Notes under the pieces: generated by a model
The model's database searches: none
The model's input: the letters and a program-made list of their open reading frames with translations, nothing else
What the model was told of the DNA's origin: nothing
Origin: Chloranthus sessilifolius
Lineage: Eukaryota > Streptophyta > Magnoliopsida > Chloranthales > Chloranthaceae
Length of the DNA stretch: 64,000 bases
Reading direction: 5' to 3'
NCBI GenBank assembly: GCA_021018995.1
Contig: CM037592.1
Coordinates: 76,635,301-76,699,300 of the forward strand
Position numbers and translations under genes: made by a program
Part shown: positions 1 through 11,655 of the stretch, piece after piece
Layout: every line of letters starts with the position of its first letter
Position numbering within the stretch: the first letter of the stretch is position 1

Positions 1-428
1 GATCTCTAAGGAACTGCTCACGCAATCCAGAGGCCTATGCACATTGCTTCTTCGCAGGGATCCCCACGAGATTCACTAAAGAATGAACTATGCGCGCAAT
101 TCTCGCACCATTCAAATGGAAAGCGTAATCCCACGATGACCAAACTATCTATCCCGTGACTGCAAGAGCTTCAAGTCAATTCAATCCCGTGACGACAACT
201 CTATCACGCGACAAGACCTGGAAATCCTTGCTACCTAGCGAGCCTCGGGATCTTAACTTTCCCCCACTTCTGTAGGGGCAATCTGGGAACTCTCAGCAAC
301 TAGGGCATGCACTCCAATGCTCCAATCTTCGTGCATGCGCCCAGAGGCATCCAAGAAACAGAAATGGGCCACGTTTGCATCGTTAAAATTAGGGTTTTCC
401 TAACCCTAATGCTCCCACAGCCGACTGC

Positions 429-436
429 TATATAAG
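429..436 (+). promoter_or_regulatory. LTR TATA box, element A 5' LTR
   Basis: TATATAAG follows the CpG-rich U3 and is preserved in the 3' LTR at 32038-32045 and in element C at 41062-41069, at the same place relative to the downstream leader. Transcription would start about 30 bases downstream. Confidence 0.7.
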
Positions 437-896
437 CCTAAGCCTAGTTTAGGTTTAGGGGAGTTGATCTTCTTAAATCGACTGTAGAGTTCCAGTAGGC
501 TAAGGTTAGGGTTTAGACAACTTCTTTTTCCTTTTTCTTCTCTCCATAGCCTAGCACTTGCAGGCTATGCCTTTGTATGTTTATTTGGAATAGTTTTAAT
601 GAAGTTTTATAATAGGATGTTATACATGTATGGGATTGATGTTTGAGGGTTGTTCTATACAAGGTTACTGCCTGGAGATCCTCCATTGCTAAGTTGTATT
701 GTAAGCAATGGACGATTGTTTTTAAGGATTTATTAAATCCAAGTGACCTGTGTGTCCAGGCTAGGCACATTGCAGGCCTATGCCCCACCACTAAATCTGA
801 ATCCCCATGGGAGCTTGAGCTGGTAGCCTTGTGAACATGGTGGTGGTAGCAATCTACTTGTTCTGTCTCAAACCTCTGTGAGGAGGATAGCCTTTG

Positions 897-936
897 TGGA
901 TAGTCTGTGACCATTTGAGTGGACAGGTTATAGCCC
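897..936 (+). repeat. LTR leader motif, copy 1 (GTGACCATTTGAGTGGACAG core)
   Basis: A block of about 40 bases (GGATAGTCTGTGACC, then ATTTGAGTGGACAGG, then TTATAGCC) that recurs at 1322-1360 in the same LTR, twice in the 3' LTR (near 32517 and 32942), three times in element C (near 41538, 41931 and 42040) and twice on the - strand in element F (near 49612 and 50012). It lies downstream of the TATA box, so it would be in the RNA leader. Function unknown. Confidence 0.75.
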
Positions 937-1321
937 TAGGGTGAGGCCAATCGACAGATCTAAGACAGATTCTTCTTCTCTGTACTTGTGCTTGTAGCCC
1001 TGTGAGAGATTGTGCAGAGACAGACGCCCCTGTATTTGTATAGACCCACCATCAGATGGCAGATCTAATCTAGTTGTAGAGATTGTAGGTTTGTGACTGG
1101 ATCACTGCTGTCTCTCTAAAGCAGTGAATAGCTAGATCTAAAGCTAGTACTCAAACTCTTGCTGGTCCTGTGTGTCCAGGCTAGTGCACATTGCAGGCCT
1201 ATGCCCCACACACAGAACTTTAGAGGTTGAGGTTCCTATGGATTCTTGAGCTAGTAGCCTGGATGAAGTGCCTACAATGATAAACATGTTTTGACTCATC
1301 TATAGACTGTGGTTCCCCTAT

Positions 1322-1360
1322 TGGATAGTCTGTGACCATTTGAGTGGACAGGTTATAGCC
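1322..1360 (+). repeat. LTR leader motif, copy 2
   Basis: Second copy of the leader block found at 897-936, with the same GATAGTCTGTGACCATTTGA core and the same TTATAGCC end. The two copies are about 425 bases apart and the sequence between them is not repeated. Confidence 0.75.
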
Positions 1361-1865
1361 ATAAGGGATTGGATCATGGCACAGGGGTGAGTTGGATCCT
1401 TTCTCCACTTTGGTGATAATGTAGCCATTGGACAGGACTTCTATAGCAGCAGATCTGAGTCTGAGTTATAAAACCCATCAGATCTGTACCCAATAGCTTA
1501 CTTCTCACCCTTTTTATATTTATTTTCTCTCACTCCATCATTCTTTTCAACCATTTCTGTAGTTTAGGCATTAGGTTACCATAGGATTTAAACAATAGTG
1601 ACCTTAAATCCCCTTCCATTTAGGATTGCCAGATCTGTAGTCAGATCTGGAGGGCCTACTAAAGATGGCTCCCTTGGAGCTTTAGACCATTTTCCCTGTG
1701 GGACAAACTCTTACGTATCAAAACTTGCTACAAAGGACCTTGTATCTTGCAGGTCTAGGCTATTTTAGTTGTGCTGAATCCACCCTCTATCTTTCTTTGA
1801 TTTTTATTTTTTTACTCTTATCATTTCACAATAAATCAGCACACTAGAAGTCAACAACAAGTTTT

Positions 1866-1883
1866 TGGTGCCATTGCCAAGGA
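1866..1883 (+). promoter_or_regulatory. Primer-binding site, tRNA-Asp type (element A)
   Basis: TGGTGCCATTGCCAAGGA lies six bases after the LTR end. From memory of Athila elements, the usual PBS complementary to tRNA-Asp has C, G and GG where this copy has T, A and AA. All differences are C-to-T or G-to-A, so this is a decayed Asp PBS. Confidence 0.8.
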
Positions 1884-2327
1884 ATTTTAATCTATTAGTA
1901 GACCCAAGATTTTTGTATTTTTTTTATTCTTTGGTAGCTGTGCTTGTGAATAATTGATACTGCTGATTTACACTTGAAATTTTTCTTTGCAGATCTGGAC
2001 AGTAGTAGAGAAGGAAAGTTGAACTACACTAGGAGTTTAGCTACCTCTGTTTGCATTTCTCTAACCCTCAAAACTCAATCTATTTTTCCTTTGTAAATTC
2101 CATAAGCAGTTGATTAGGATAGTTGTAATTTTGTTTAGATAATTCTTTGAGTTAATTGCAATGTGTCTGCAAGTAGTCTTCCCTGCTATTGGTGTGTGTG
2201 CACGTTAAGAAGGAGATCCCTCAGTCCCACATTAGAGCCTCCTAACCCTGAGATAGAAAAGGCTAGAAGACCAAGAAGGCCTAGACACACCACAGTTGAG
2301 CCCCTTACTGAAACCAAGACAGCAGTC
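1884..2327 (+). other. Untranslated leader between PBS and gag (element A)
   Basis: AT-rich sequence with no supported gene. It separates the PBS from the first in-frame methionine of gag at 2328. An open frame starts at 2163, but its first part (to about residue 55) has no recognisable Gag similarity. Confidence 0.6.
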
Positions 2328-3624
2328 ATGGGTGAAGAGCAACCCAGAACATTGAAGGAGTTGAATGCTCCTGATGATTATAATTCCCCATTCAGTATTC
2401 AATTCCCAGATGTTCATGGAAACTATGAGATTAAAACCTCAATCATCCAAGTGCTACCTTCTTTGCATGGGCTTAGCAAGGAACCCTTACAAGCATATTG
2501 ACCAATTTTTGGCCCTATGCACAACATTTTCCATTACTGGTTTGGGACCAGAAGCCACTAGATTAAGGATCTTTCCTTTCTCCCTAAAGGACAGGGCCAG
2601 CACCTGGTTAGCTACTCTCCCAAACAACAACATTGGTTCTTAGAAAGACCTCCAGACCAAATTTTTGATAAAATTCTTCCCAGAGACAAAAACCAGCTAG
2701 TTGAGGAAAGCAATACTTGCTTTTGCCCAATCCCCAACTTAGGATTTTAATCAAGCATAGGACAGATTCAAGGAGATGCTCAAACAATGTCTTCACCACA
2801 AAATCCCTGACTGGTAGCTTGTTCAGAGCTTCTATAATGGGATTGATGAGAAAAGCAGAGACATGGTAGATGTCTCTTATGATGGAACTTACATGCACAA
2901 AACAGCCGATGAGGCATGGGAATTATTTGAGCTCATCAGTGAAAATGCTTTCCAAATGATGTCCTTGTCAAGAACTGTTAATGAGCCTTCTTCTAAAATG
3001 GGACTAGCTGAAACTTCCAAAGGAAAGATGTATGAAGTAACTGGGAATAATGACCTGAAAATGCAGATGGCCAATCTTTCTGATAAGTTTGATAAACTAT
3101 TAATTGTGGTGCAACCCAGATTGGCTGCACAGGTGATGGAGGCATGTCTGATATGCCAATCTCCACAACACACAGTGGAGGAGTGCCCATCTGCAGGGCC
3201 ATATCCTAACTATGTGATGGAGCAAGCTGCTGCTGCCCAATCATTTGGCCAACAATAATTTGTTGGCTACAACAAGCAGCCATTTGGATACCAGCATAAA
3301 AATGCTGGTTACTAGTGGAGGGACCACCCAAATTTGAGGTGGAGACAAGATAATTACATGCAGCCACAACAGATGTTGGCCTTACCTCAAAGGCCACAAC
3401 AGCAATTTAATCAGGGATATGCCCCAAGGTCAAATTTCCAACACCAGCAGCTGCCCTAGTAGCAAAATCAGTTGGTAGTTCCCCCACCTCAGCCCTGAAA
3501 TGCTTCTTTCGAGGATCAGGTTTTGACCTCATTGCAAAGCCTTGGAACCTTGACTCAGACTGTGAACTCTCACAGTCAAAGCATAAAGAAAAAGGAAGAG
3601 CAACTAGGCTAAATATCCAATGCC
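2328..3624 (+). pseudogene. gag: Gag of element A (nucleocapsid-like), broken
   Basis: Structural protein that forms the particle and packages element RNA. It starts MGEEQPRTLKELNAPDDY; the Athila Gag core follows (HGLSKE, then PYKHIDQFL, then LRIFPFSLKDRASTWLATLP and a KEMLKQC...DW...FYNGI stretch). A zinc knuckle CLICQSPQHTVEEC (CX2CX4HX4C) is at 3145-3186, followed by a Gln-rich tail. There is one frameshift near 2485 (frame 3 to frame 1). After it the frame carries eleven premature stops: eight TAG (2641, 2698, 2740, 2758, 2815, 3313, 3457, 3460), two TAA (3256, 3610) and one TGA (3496). The frame then runs straight into the protease, as expected for a Gag-Pol polyprotein. Confidence 0.9.
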
Positions 3625-4626
3625 TTGGCCAAAAGAGAGGAGGGTAAGTTGCCAAGCCAGCCAGTGGTCAACCCTAAGGGCCAATATTTGATTGGAGAAG
3701 GTTCCTCAAGTTTTGAGGGAGCTAATGCCATCACAAACCTAAGGTCTGGCAGGCTGGTGGACAAGCAGGTTGAAAAGGAACAAGGAGAGGTCATTTCCAA
3801 AGAATTTTTGAATGAATGTGAAAAGGAATATGTTAGAGCACAGAGCCAAGAGTTGCCTGCTACCCTGCAACAAGAGAAAAATAATGAGGCTATAGTTGAG
3901 CCTCAGCAGGAAATAAAAGATGAAAAAAGAAAAAAGCAAAAGTTTGATCATAGGCTAGCAGCTGAGGAACCAACAATACCTTATTTACCATTTCCTCAAG
4001 CTTTGAGTGGCCCTGCCCCTTTTGATAAGGGGAATGAATTGATAGAAGAAATGATGGAGACCTTTAAGCAGGTAAAAATCAATTTGCCCCTGCTTGATGC
4101 AATTAGACAGGTCCCAGCCTATGCCAAATTTTTGAAAGACCTTTGTACCCAGAAAAGAAGAGTTAGAGGCCATTTTTCCAAAAAGGTCTTTGCAACTGAT
4201 ACAGTTAATTCTGTATTAAACACAACAATACCAGAGAGGTTGCAAGACCTAGGGATCCCCACTATCCCCTGCATAATTGGAGACCACACAATTGGAAGGG
4301 CCCTTCTAGACCTTGGAGCCAGTGTAAACCTGCTGCCATACAATGTGTATCTGCAGCTAGGTTTGGGGGAGCTAAAACCCACCCCCATTGTGCTATTAAT
4401 GGCTGATAGGTCTGAAAGGAGACCTATGGGAGTGGTTGAGGATGACTTAGTAGGGGTGGACAAGTTCTTTTACCCTATAGACTTCCTGGTTTTGGACATG
4501 GGCAGCAACAATAGTACAACCCCTATACCTGTTATTTTGGGTAGGCCATTCTTGGCCACTGCCAATGCTTACATTCAATGCAGGTCAGGAATTATTAGAG
4601 GTAACTTTCAGACGCATGAAGGTTAA
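3625..4626 (+). pseudogene. Retropepsin-like aspartic protease of element A
   Basis: Processes the Gag-Pol polyprotein. It is the longest open piece of A's gag-pol (333 codons), in the same frame as gag. A charged Glu/Lys-rich N-terminal part (to about residue 115) precedes the conserved region with LPYLPFPQ-like and YAKFLKDLCT motifs. The active site is LLDLGASVNLLPYNVY near codon 228; the DLGA form is the usual one in Athila. The second conserved motif, PVILGRPFLATANAYI, is near codon 305. The frame is lost near 4597, just after this domain, and continues in frame 2. The protease domain itself looks structurally complete, so only its linkage is broken. Confidence 0.88.
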
Positions 4627-5786
4627 ACTGAATGTGTACAATAGTGCAAATTACCCTCAGCTGGACAATGAGGAAAGCTTTGCAGTGGATGTACTAGAGG
4701 AAGTTGTTGAAAATGAATTGCCCACTCTGCTGGATTGGGGCAACATTGTCAAAAGTTTAGTTGAAGTTTGGGACATGGTAGAGGAAGATAGCCCAGCTGT
4801 TATGACAGAAGACATGACCACATTGAAGTCTTCTGTGGGCTTAGTGTAGCATTCCATTTGGAAACCTACATTGCTGCCTCTTCCTCAAACCAACAAAGAA
4901 CCAATCTTTCCATCTACCCAACAAGCCCCTGATCTGGATCTCAAGAAGCTTCCAGAAATATTGAAATATGCCTTCTTTGAGAAAGGTGAAAAACTTCTTG
5001 TAATTATCTCCTCCTCTCTTACCAATGAGCAGGAGGAAGAATTACTAACAGTCTTGAGGAAGCACAAAAAAGCAATTGGCTGGACCATTGTGGATCTAGG
5101 AGGGATAGATGCATCAATATGTATGCACAGGATCCATTTAGAGGAGGGCTTAGTACCCTCCAGGAAAATACAGAGGAAATTGAATCCTCACATGCAGGAA
5201 GTATCCTAAAAGAGATTATTAAATTGCTAGATGCTGGGGTAATTTACCCTATTTCTGATTCTGAATGGGAGGCACCTATCCAAGTGGTGCCCAAGAAATC
5301 TGGCATAACAGTTATTACAATTGAGTCTGGAGAGCTGAGACCAGCCAGGGAGACCACTGGCTGGAGATTTTACATAGATTATCGGAAGTTCAACTCTAAA
5401 ACCAGAAAAGACCACTTCCCTCTCCCCTTCATATATCAAATTCTGGATAAGTTGGCTGGAAAAGCTTTATATTGCTTTCTTGATGGGTACTTAGGGTACA
5501 ACCAGATCCCTGTGCACCCTCATGACCAAGAGAAAACTACATTTACTTGCCCTTTTGGCGCCTTTGCTTATCGAATGATGCCTTTTGGGCTGTGTAATGC
5601 ACTAGCCACCTTTCAGAGGTGTATGTATGCTATATTCTCTGATATGATTAACAAGTTCTTGGAAATTTTTGTGGATGACTTCTCTGTATATGAGGACAGT
5701 TTTGGCCAATGTCTGCAACACCTCCACCTGGTCTTGCAAAGATGTGAGGGACCAATCTGGTCTTAAGTTGGGAAAAGAGCCACTTC
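4597..5786 (+). pseudogene. Reverse transcriptase of element A
   Basis: Copies element RNA into DNA. An N-terminal linker in frame 2 (from about 4597, TAG at 4847) leads to the RT start with KAIGWTIVDLGGIDASICMH. A frameshift near 5205 moves to frame 1, where the palm motifs follow: YIDYRKFNSKTRKDHFPLPF, YCFLDGYLGYNQIPVHP, FGAFAYRMMPFGLCNALATF and the catalytic FVDD at 5668-5679. Two more frameshifts near 5745-5785 lead into RNase H. The catalytic aspartates are present, but at least four frame breaks rule out a functional product. Confidence 0.9.
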
Positions 5787-6539
5787 ATGGTAACACATGG
5801 TATTGTGTTGGGCCATGTAGTCTCTAGAGAAGGAATTGAGCTAGATAAGGCCAATTTTGACCTCATTACAAATTTACCCCCTCCAAGAACAGTCAAACAA
5901 ATCAGATCTTTCCTTGGACATGCAGGATTCTACGAGAGGTTCATTAAAGACTTCAGCAAAATTGCTAAACCATTGTGCCACCTGCTCTGCCAGGATGTGC
6001 CCTTTGATTTTTCTGCTAAATGTCATGAGGCTTTTGAAAATTTAAAGATATGCCTCACCTCTGCCTCTGTACTCCAAACACCTGACTATGCACTACCCTT
6101 TGAGCTGATGTGTGATGCATCCAACTTGGCAATAGGTTATGTTTTGGGCCAAATGAAAGATAAGCTGCCAGTGGTCATTGCCTATGTCAGCAAATCACTT
6201 GCTGAAACTCAGCTGAATTACACCTGGCGAGAAAAGAGCTTAGCGGTGGTTTTCTTTGTTGATAAATTTAGACCTTACCTACTTGGGTCTAAAACTGTAA
6301 TCTTCACAAACCACTCAGCATTGAAATACCTATTGTTTAGGAAAGATGTTAAGCCCAGGCTGATTAGATGGATACTCCTATTGCAGGAGTTTGACATTGA
6401 AATCAAGGATAAAAAGGGTGTGGAAAATGTGGTGGCTGAGCACTTGTCTAGAATTGTTTTGGAAAAATGTGTTGAGGACCCCACAAATGATGTTTTCCCG
6501 GATGAGCAATTGTTTTCCATCCAATCCTTGGTTCCTTAG
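5787..6539 (+). pseudogene. RT C-terminal part and RNase H of element A
   Basis: Would degrade RNA in RNA:DNA hybrids. The frame is open for 250 codons: THGIVLGHVVSREGIELD and the RT thumb (RSFLGHAGFYERFIKDFSKI), then RNase H beginning at ELMCDASNLAIGYVLGQ. The conserved TDH motif of gypsy RNase H reads TNH here (AAC at 6309-6311), so a catalytic aspartate is replaced by asparagine through a single G-to-A change. It ends with the usual GVENVVAEHLSRI segment. A TAG at 6537 separates it from the integrase. Confidence 0.9.
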
Positions 6540-7830
6540 TATGCACACATTGTAAATTATTTAGTTATAGGAAAGATTCCTGCCCGTTGGACCAAAATGG
6601 ACAAAGACCTGTTCTTCTCACAGGTCAAATTCTTTTTATGGGAGGAACCTTGCTTATACAAATACTGTGCAGACCAAATCATCTGAAAATATATTCTAGA
6701 AAGTGTTGTTCCCAATATTCTGGCCATGTCCCATGAAAATGCCTTTGGGGGCCACTTTAGTGGAAGAAAAATATCTGACAAGATCTTGTAGTGTGGGTTT
6801 TATTGGCCTTCTTTATTCAGAGATGCCAATACACACTGCAGAAGATGTGAGAAATGTCAGAAATTTTAGGAGGGCTGTCTAAAAGAAACTCACTGCCTTT
6901 GCAGCCCATCCTTGTTGTGGAACTGTTTGATGTATGGGGTATTGACTTTATGGCCCCTTTCTTCCTTCAAATGGTTATCATTTCATCTTAGTAGCAGTGG
7001 ATTATGTTTCAAAATGGATAGAAGCTATTGCCACCAGAACCAATGATCATCAAGTTGTCCTCAAATTTGTAAAGCAGAATATCTTCTCGAGATTTGGCAC
7101 CCCTAGAGCCATTATTAGTGATGGGGGTAGCCATTTCTACAACAGAAATTTCGAGAGCTTGCTCAAGAAATATTCTGTCACCCATAAGATTGCTACTCCT
7201 TACCACCCGCAAACCAGTGGGCAAGTTGAAATTTCTAATAGGGAGATTAAACACATCCTTGAGAAGACAGTGAGGACTGACAGAAAGGACTGGGCTGATA
7301 AGCTAAATGATGCATTATGGGCTTATAGGACTGCTTATAAGACTCCCATTGGGATGTCTCCATTCAGACTGGTTTATGGCAAGGCTTGCCATCTCCTAGT
7401 AGAGTTAGAACACAGGGCCTATTGGGCTATAAAAAAATTAAATCTAAACCTAACTTCTGCTAGTCATCACAGGTCGCTGCAGCTGTCAGAATTGGATGAG
7501 CTGAGGATTAATGCATATGCCAATGCCTGGATATACAAGGAAAGGTTCGAGGTTTTCTTTGACAAAGGATTGTTAAGAAAGAGCTTCATGGCTGGTGATA
7601 AGGTTTGGTTGTTTAACTCCAAACTTAATTTTTTTCCTGGCAAGCTGAAATCCAGATGGGAAGGCCCCTATATTGTCATGAATGTTTCTCCATCTGGTGC
7701 TGTGGAAATCAAGGATCCCAAGTCTGGAAAAACCTTGAAGGTGAATGGTCAGAGGCTTAAGCCTTGTTTAGAAAAACCTGTTGAACCTATGGACACCATT
7801 CACTTTCAAGGGGACCCTTCATTAAACTGA
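6540..7830 (+). pseudogene. Integrase of element A
   Basis: Inserts the DNA copy into the genome. The N-terminal HHCC zinc-binding region lies at about 6730-6860 (SHENAFGGHF ... CRRCEKCQ) in frame 3, with stops TGA at 6684 and TAGs at 6789 and 6867. The first catalytic Asp sits in a GID motif near 6941-6949, in a different frame. After another shift the frame is open from 6997 for 277 codons: [23 protein letters not shown] (second Asp), [11 protein letters not shown] (catalytic Glu), and the C-terminal region with [14 protein letters not shown] (the GPY module). No chromodomain follows, as expected for Athila. Confidence 0.9.
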
Positions 7831-8119
7831 TCCATAGATGTGTCCATGTTGTATTATATGTACTTTGGTTTTGTTAGGTTTATATTGCCCTCTTTTGCTA
7901 AAATTTTTTTGGAATTTTTAGTGGCCTCACTTGAGTCTGAATCTGTCTTGTCTGATTTCTTTTTACACTTGGTTTGATGATTACTTCTCTTGAATTGCTG
8001 GTTTTTGATTGAATGAACGATATTTGGATAATGATTTTTGCTACATATGCTTGAATGTTTGATTCTAAAGTGTCTGGGGGTGCCCTTGGAGGTGAGTTAT
8101 ACCTAGGATCCAGCCACAG
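7831..8119 (+). other. Spacer after integrase (element A)
   Basis: T-rich noncoding sequence after the integrase stop. No gene or clear structure was seen. It leads into the CpG-rich block that precedes ORF2. Confidence 0.55.
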
Positions 8120-8619
8120 CACAAATGGGATACTTCATTTGCTGTCGCGGGGTCCAAAATGAGGCCTGGGAGACTATCGCGCAATCCAAATGGAATTCTT
8201 CACTAGCTGTCACGAGCTCCAACATAAACCGTGAGAGCCTCTCGCGCAATCCAAGTTGCATTTACACCGTCTCCAGTTTCATTTCCCACCCCGCGACAGG
8301 ATATGTTCCAAAGCGCGCCAAGCCTAGCGATAAGTATTCCAAACCCGTGATTGTCTCCTTTTCCACTTCTCTCTCTCTTCTCCATCCAGCGAAACCCTAG
8401 CTTTCGGTGGTCTTCTACCTCTCTCCTCCAGCGTCCATTCTACAACGCATTATTCACACCAGGATCCTAAAGATTTGTTCCTAACGTCATCCCCATCAGT
8501 TGCCCTCTGCTCAGAGATCTCGTGGTGCACTGTGCGTCAGATCGAACCAAACCCTACGATTTTAGGGTAAGCACTCAGATCTCAGTCTCCCTTTTTCATC
8601 TTCAAAAGTATAATTTATA
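8120..8619 (+). promoter_or_regulatory. CpG-rich, U3-like block and pyrimidine-rich leader before ORF2
   Basis: From 8120 to about 8345 there are repeated short motifs such as TATCGCGCAATCCAAATGG and TCTCGCGCAATCCAAG, strikingly similar in style to the U3 of A's own LTR (CGCAATCCAGAGG near 21-33, CGCGCCATTCAAATGG near 31720). From 8345 to 8560 the sequence is pyrimidine-rich with AAACCCTA motifs, like plant promoter and 5' UTR sequence. The ORF2 start codon follows at 8620. An internal promoter for ORF2 is inferred and no convincing TATA box was seen. Confidence 0.45.
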
Positions 8620-11600
8620 ATGGCCCCTAAGAGTGCACCAAAGAAAAGGGTCAGGAATAAGGCCCCTGTTGAGCCTGCTCCTAAGAAGGTCAAGACTTCT
8701 AAGGCACCGAAAAAAGGGAAGGAAGTGGTTGAGGAGGTGGAGGAGCCAACCCCTAAGTTTTCTACACCCTCTGAGCTTATGGCTTCAATCCCCTTGGAGC
8801 CTGAAACAGCTTTCGACCTACCCTTCTTCGTGACAGAGCCTCTCTCTGCCCCTGCCATTGAGTTTATGAGCAAGGCTAGTCTGCCACCCTTGATGAAAGG
8901 AATTCCAGCACTAGCCAACCCTAGGCTAGTGCAACTTTTTTTATTAGCACACCAGGGTCACCAAGGACAAAGATGGACAATCAAGCTTCCTCGTGCTGAT
9001 TGATGATTTCAAGATGTTAATTAACCCCAAGCTGATTGCAGAAGTATTGGGCATCCCAGTTGCATTTAACACTAGCTGTGGATATGGCCTCCCCTTAGTG
9101 CCTCAATTGATACCATTGTGAGGGCTCTTACTAGAGGATTAAAGGCCTCAGGGGATTCCATAAGAAGAAGAGAGTTGGAGCCAAGCCTCCTTTTCATTGA
9201 CCAGGTCCTGAGAAAGAACATCTATCGCTTCGTGCCATCGCCAGAGAGGAGGGCTCCTATTGCTGATGCTGTTTACTCTTTCTCTTTGGGCCATGGCTTC
9301 CATGCTGCCTGGTTATTTTTTGAAGCAATGAAAGATCTGGTGGAGAAATTAGGGCAGAAAAAGAAGCCACACACTCCCCTATGTCCGAATTATCACCAAA
9401 TTACTTTTGAGGGGGGGTACAAGATACCAAAAGGAGTGGAGACTACCACCCTCACCCCTACAAATTTTGTCAAGAGGCAATGGGGAATCAGCAGGAGCCT
9501 GATGGAAACCCAGAAGAAGAAGAAAGATGAGGCTCAGGCCCCTCCCAAGCAAACAGATGAGGCAGCTGTTACAAGGCCCACTCCTGCTACCAAAGAGGTG
9601 GCTCAAGATCCTGTCACTACCACTGCTGCAGCAGCCCCCACATCCACCCCACCTTTCACTGCAGGATCCCCTATCCCTACTACATCCCATTTCCCTTCCC
9701 CAACCCCATCTCTCTCTCACCCTCCCCTGTCTTTATTATCCATTCCCACACCCCTTTTTCCTGTGATTGGTACCTGGGGGGACACCACCCTCCATGTCCA
9801 CCCCACACCTTCCCCTACCCTACCTCAATACACAGCTCCAATGCCCCCATCATCTTCACATAACCTTGACAGCCCTCCACTAATCTCAGACAAGAAAAAG
9901 AAAACTACTGACACAACCCCCACCATTTTCTTGCCACCACCCACAATCTCTTTTATCCCCATTGACACACCTCACATTGACCAAGACACCACTCCAGCCA
10001 TGCCTACTACATCCCTACTCACAGACATAGACTTCAACCTTAACACAACCACCAAATTCCAAGCCTTTATGATTAGTTTCCTTGAGACCATGCCCACCCA
10101 CTACACCCCCCTCCCGGATTCCCCAACTACATCACCACATTGCTCACCAGAACCCCAATCTCCTCCTCCTTCCACTTTCCATCATGTCCCTTCCTCCCCT
10201 TTTCAACCTGTTTCATCTTCTACACAATCCCAACCTCCCAACCCAGACACACTTACACTTATACTCTCCCTCATCCAAGAAATCCAATCACAACTGTCCA
10301 CAACAACACACACACAGGACCAGATACAAACAGAAATCACAACCATCAAATCCACACTTCAGACATTGACAAACCAACCCATTCCTCAACAATCCAATCA
10401 AATCCAACTGATCATTTCCCCTTCTAGCCCTAACTCCCCAACCCAACCATTCCCTTTTTCCCATCCCCACCACTATCTACCCCTACTGAGTCTACCTCAT
10501 TTTCCTTGCCCCCCCTTGCCTTCCATCCCACCTCTTATACTACCCCTCCAACATTCACTGACAAATCCACCCAAACTGACCCATAACTTTTTGCCCTCCC
10601 CCAACAACTAGATTTACCCAATGAAAACATCACTTCACCCAACCAGGACCAATCACATGTTGCTCCTTCTACTTCTTCTCTTCCTATCGCACCCAAACAC
10701 TCCTTTTACATCCCTCCCTATCTCACCATCCTCCATGCCATGAGAGATAATCCCTACCTTAGGAGGGATGTCCTTAGGGGCATGGCCCAACTTAGGCAAT
10801 CCATAGAGACCCCTCTGCTATAGCAGATTACTGAACTAGAGGAGGCCCACATAAAATATTTATTGGGTATTTCACTTGGGTGGACTAACATTTTGGAGGC
10901 CTATGAGAAGGCAAAAACTATGGTTGCTTATCACCAAATGAATCTGGAGCTGAAAAAGCAAATACTAATGTGGAGAGGATGAAAGCTAGAATGTTCGAAA
11001 GAAGACTCAACAATGCCCAGGAAATCTTCAGACTCCAAAAGGAAATCCACCAAACTGACCTCCTGAAAGCCCAAATTCAGATAGCCTCTTTGGAAGCTGC
11101 AGTGGCTGCTACCAGAAGTGCAGCTCAGTAGCCCACCCCACTCTCTGTACTCATGCTAGAGCCTGAGCCTCAAGCCACCCTAACCCCTGCTGCCCCTCCA
11201 TCACCTCCTACCGAGCAAACTTATCCTAAATAGAGGAAAGTCACTGCTAAGAGGACTGCTTCCACAACAGCCTCTATCAAAATTTGCAAAGTGCCAGCTG
11301 CCTAGTCTGAGGAGGCACAACCACATGGCCAGCCAGACAAAGGAAAGTCCCCTGTAGCCCCCCCTTAACAAGATAAAGGAAAGTCTCCTATGATCCCTCC
11401 TGAACCCAAGACCAGAAAAATGAGGGTGAGGGTACCAAAAGATCCAACCATGAAGAAACCACCAGCCCAACCAAAGAAACCACGACAGCCAAAAGAAAAA
11501 GAGTCCAACTGAGAGCAAAGCAAAAAAGAAAAAGACCAAAGCTCCCACAGACAGAACCAAGTCCAACCTTAGTTCTAAGAACAAAGTTGAACTGAGGAAA

Positions 11601-11655
11601 CATGCACAACAGATGGGCTGGGACTGGTTCACAGACTCAGATTCCAACTCCTCTT
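8620..11655 (+). pseudogene. ORF2 of element A: extra protein in env position, basic ends and Pro-rich linker
   Basis: Not part of gag-pol. The N-terminus is Lys-rich (MAPKSAPKKRVRNKAP, PAPKKVKTSKAPKKGKE), nuclear-signal-like. A conserved region follows (LLFIDQVLRKNIYRF, PERRAPIADAVYSFSLGHGF, FFEAMKDLVEKL) that resembles the 'putative plant transposon protein' family, recognised from memory. Next are about 350 residues of Pro/Thr/Ser-rich linker (9600-10610), a second conserved piece (MRDNPYLRRDVLRGMAQLRQ, about 10739-10800), a helical Lys/Glu/Ala-rich stretch (10830-11130) and a basic tail. Frameshifts near 8935, 9100 and 10600 and several stops break it. No membrane segment is seen, so calling it Env is not supported. 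Element C carries a homologue at 34909-38104. Confidence 0.75.

Larger units (their letters stand above)
1..1859 (+). repeat. 5' LTR of element A (left end missing)
   Basis: This stretch is colinear with 31610-33470 with about 6% differences by eye, many of them CG against TG/CA. It ends in CA at 1859, immediately before a spacer and the PBS. It holds a CpG-rich U3 segment (about 1-250), a TATA box at 429-436 and a long R/U5 region (about 450-1859) with no coding capacity. Small open frames here (513-914, 643-834) also exist broken in other LTR copies and are chance. Confidence 0.93.

Noticed and set aside
513..914. A 133-codon frame on the - strand in A's 5' LTR
   Set aside because: It sits in the LTR leader and the equivalent in the 3' LTR is interrupted. 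Noncoding RNA leader is the simpler explanation.
8620..11655. Calling ORF2 an envelope gene
   Set aside because: Only its position suggests Env. No signal peptide, transmembrane segment or furin-like site is seen; both ends are highly basic.
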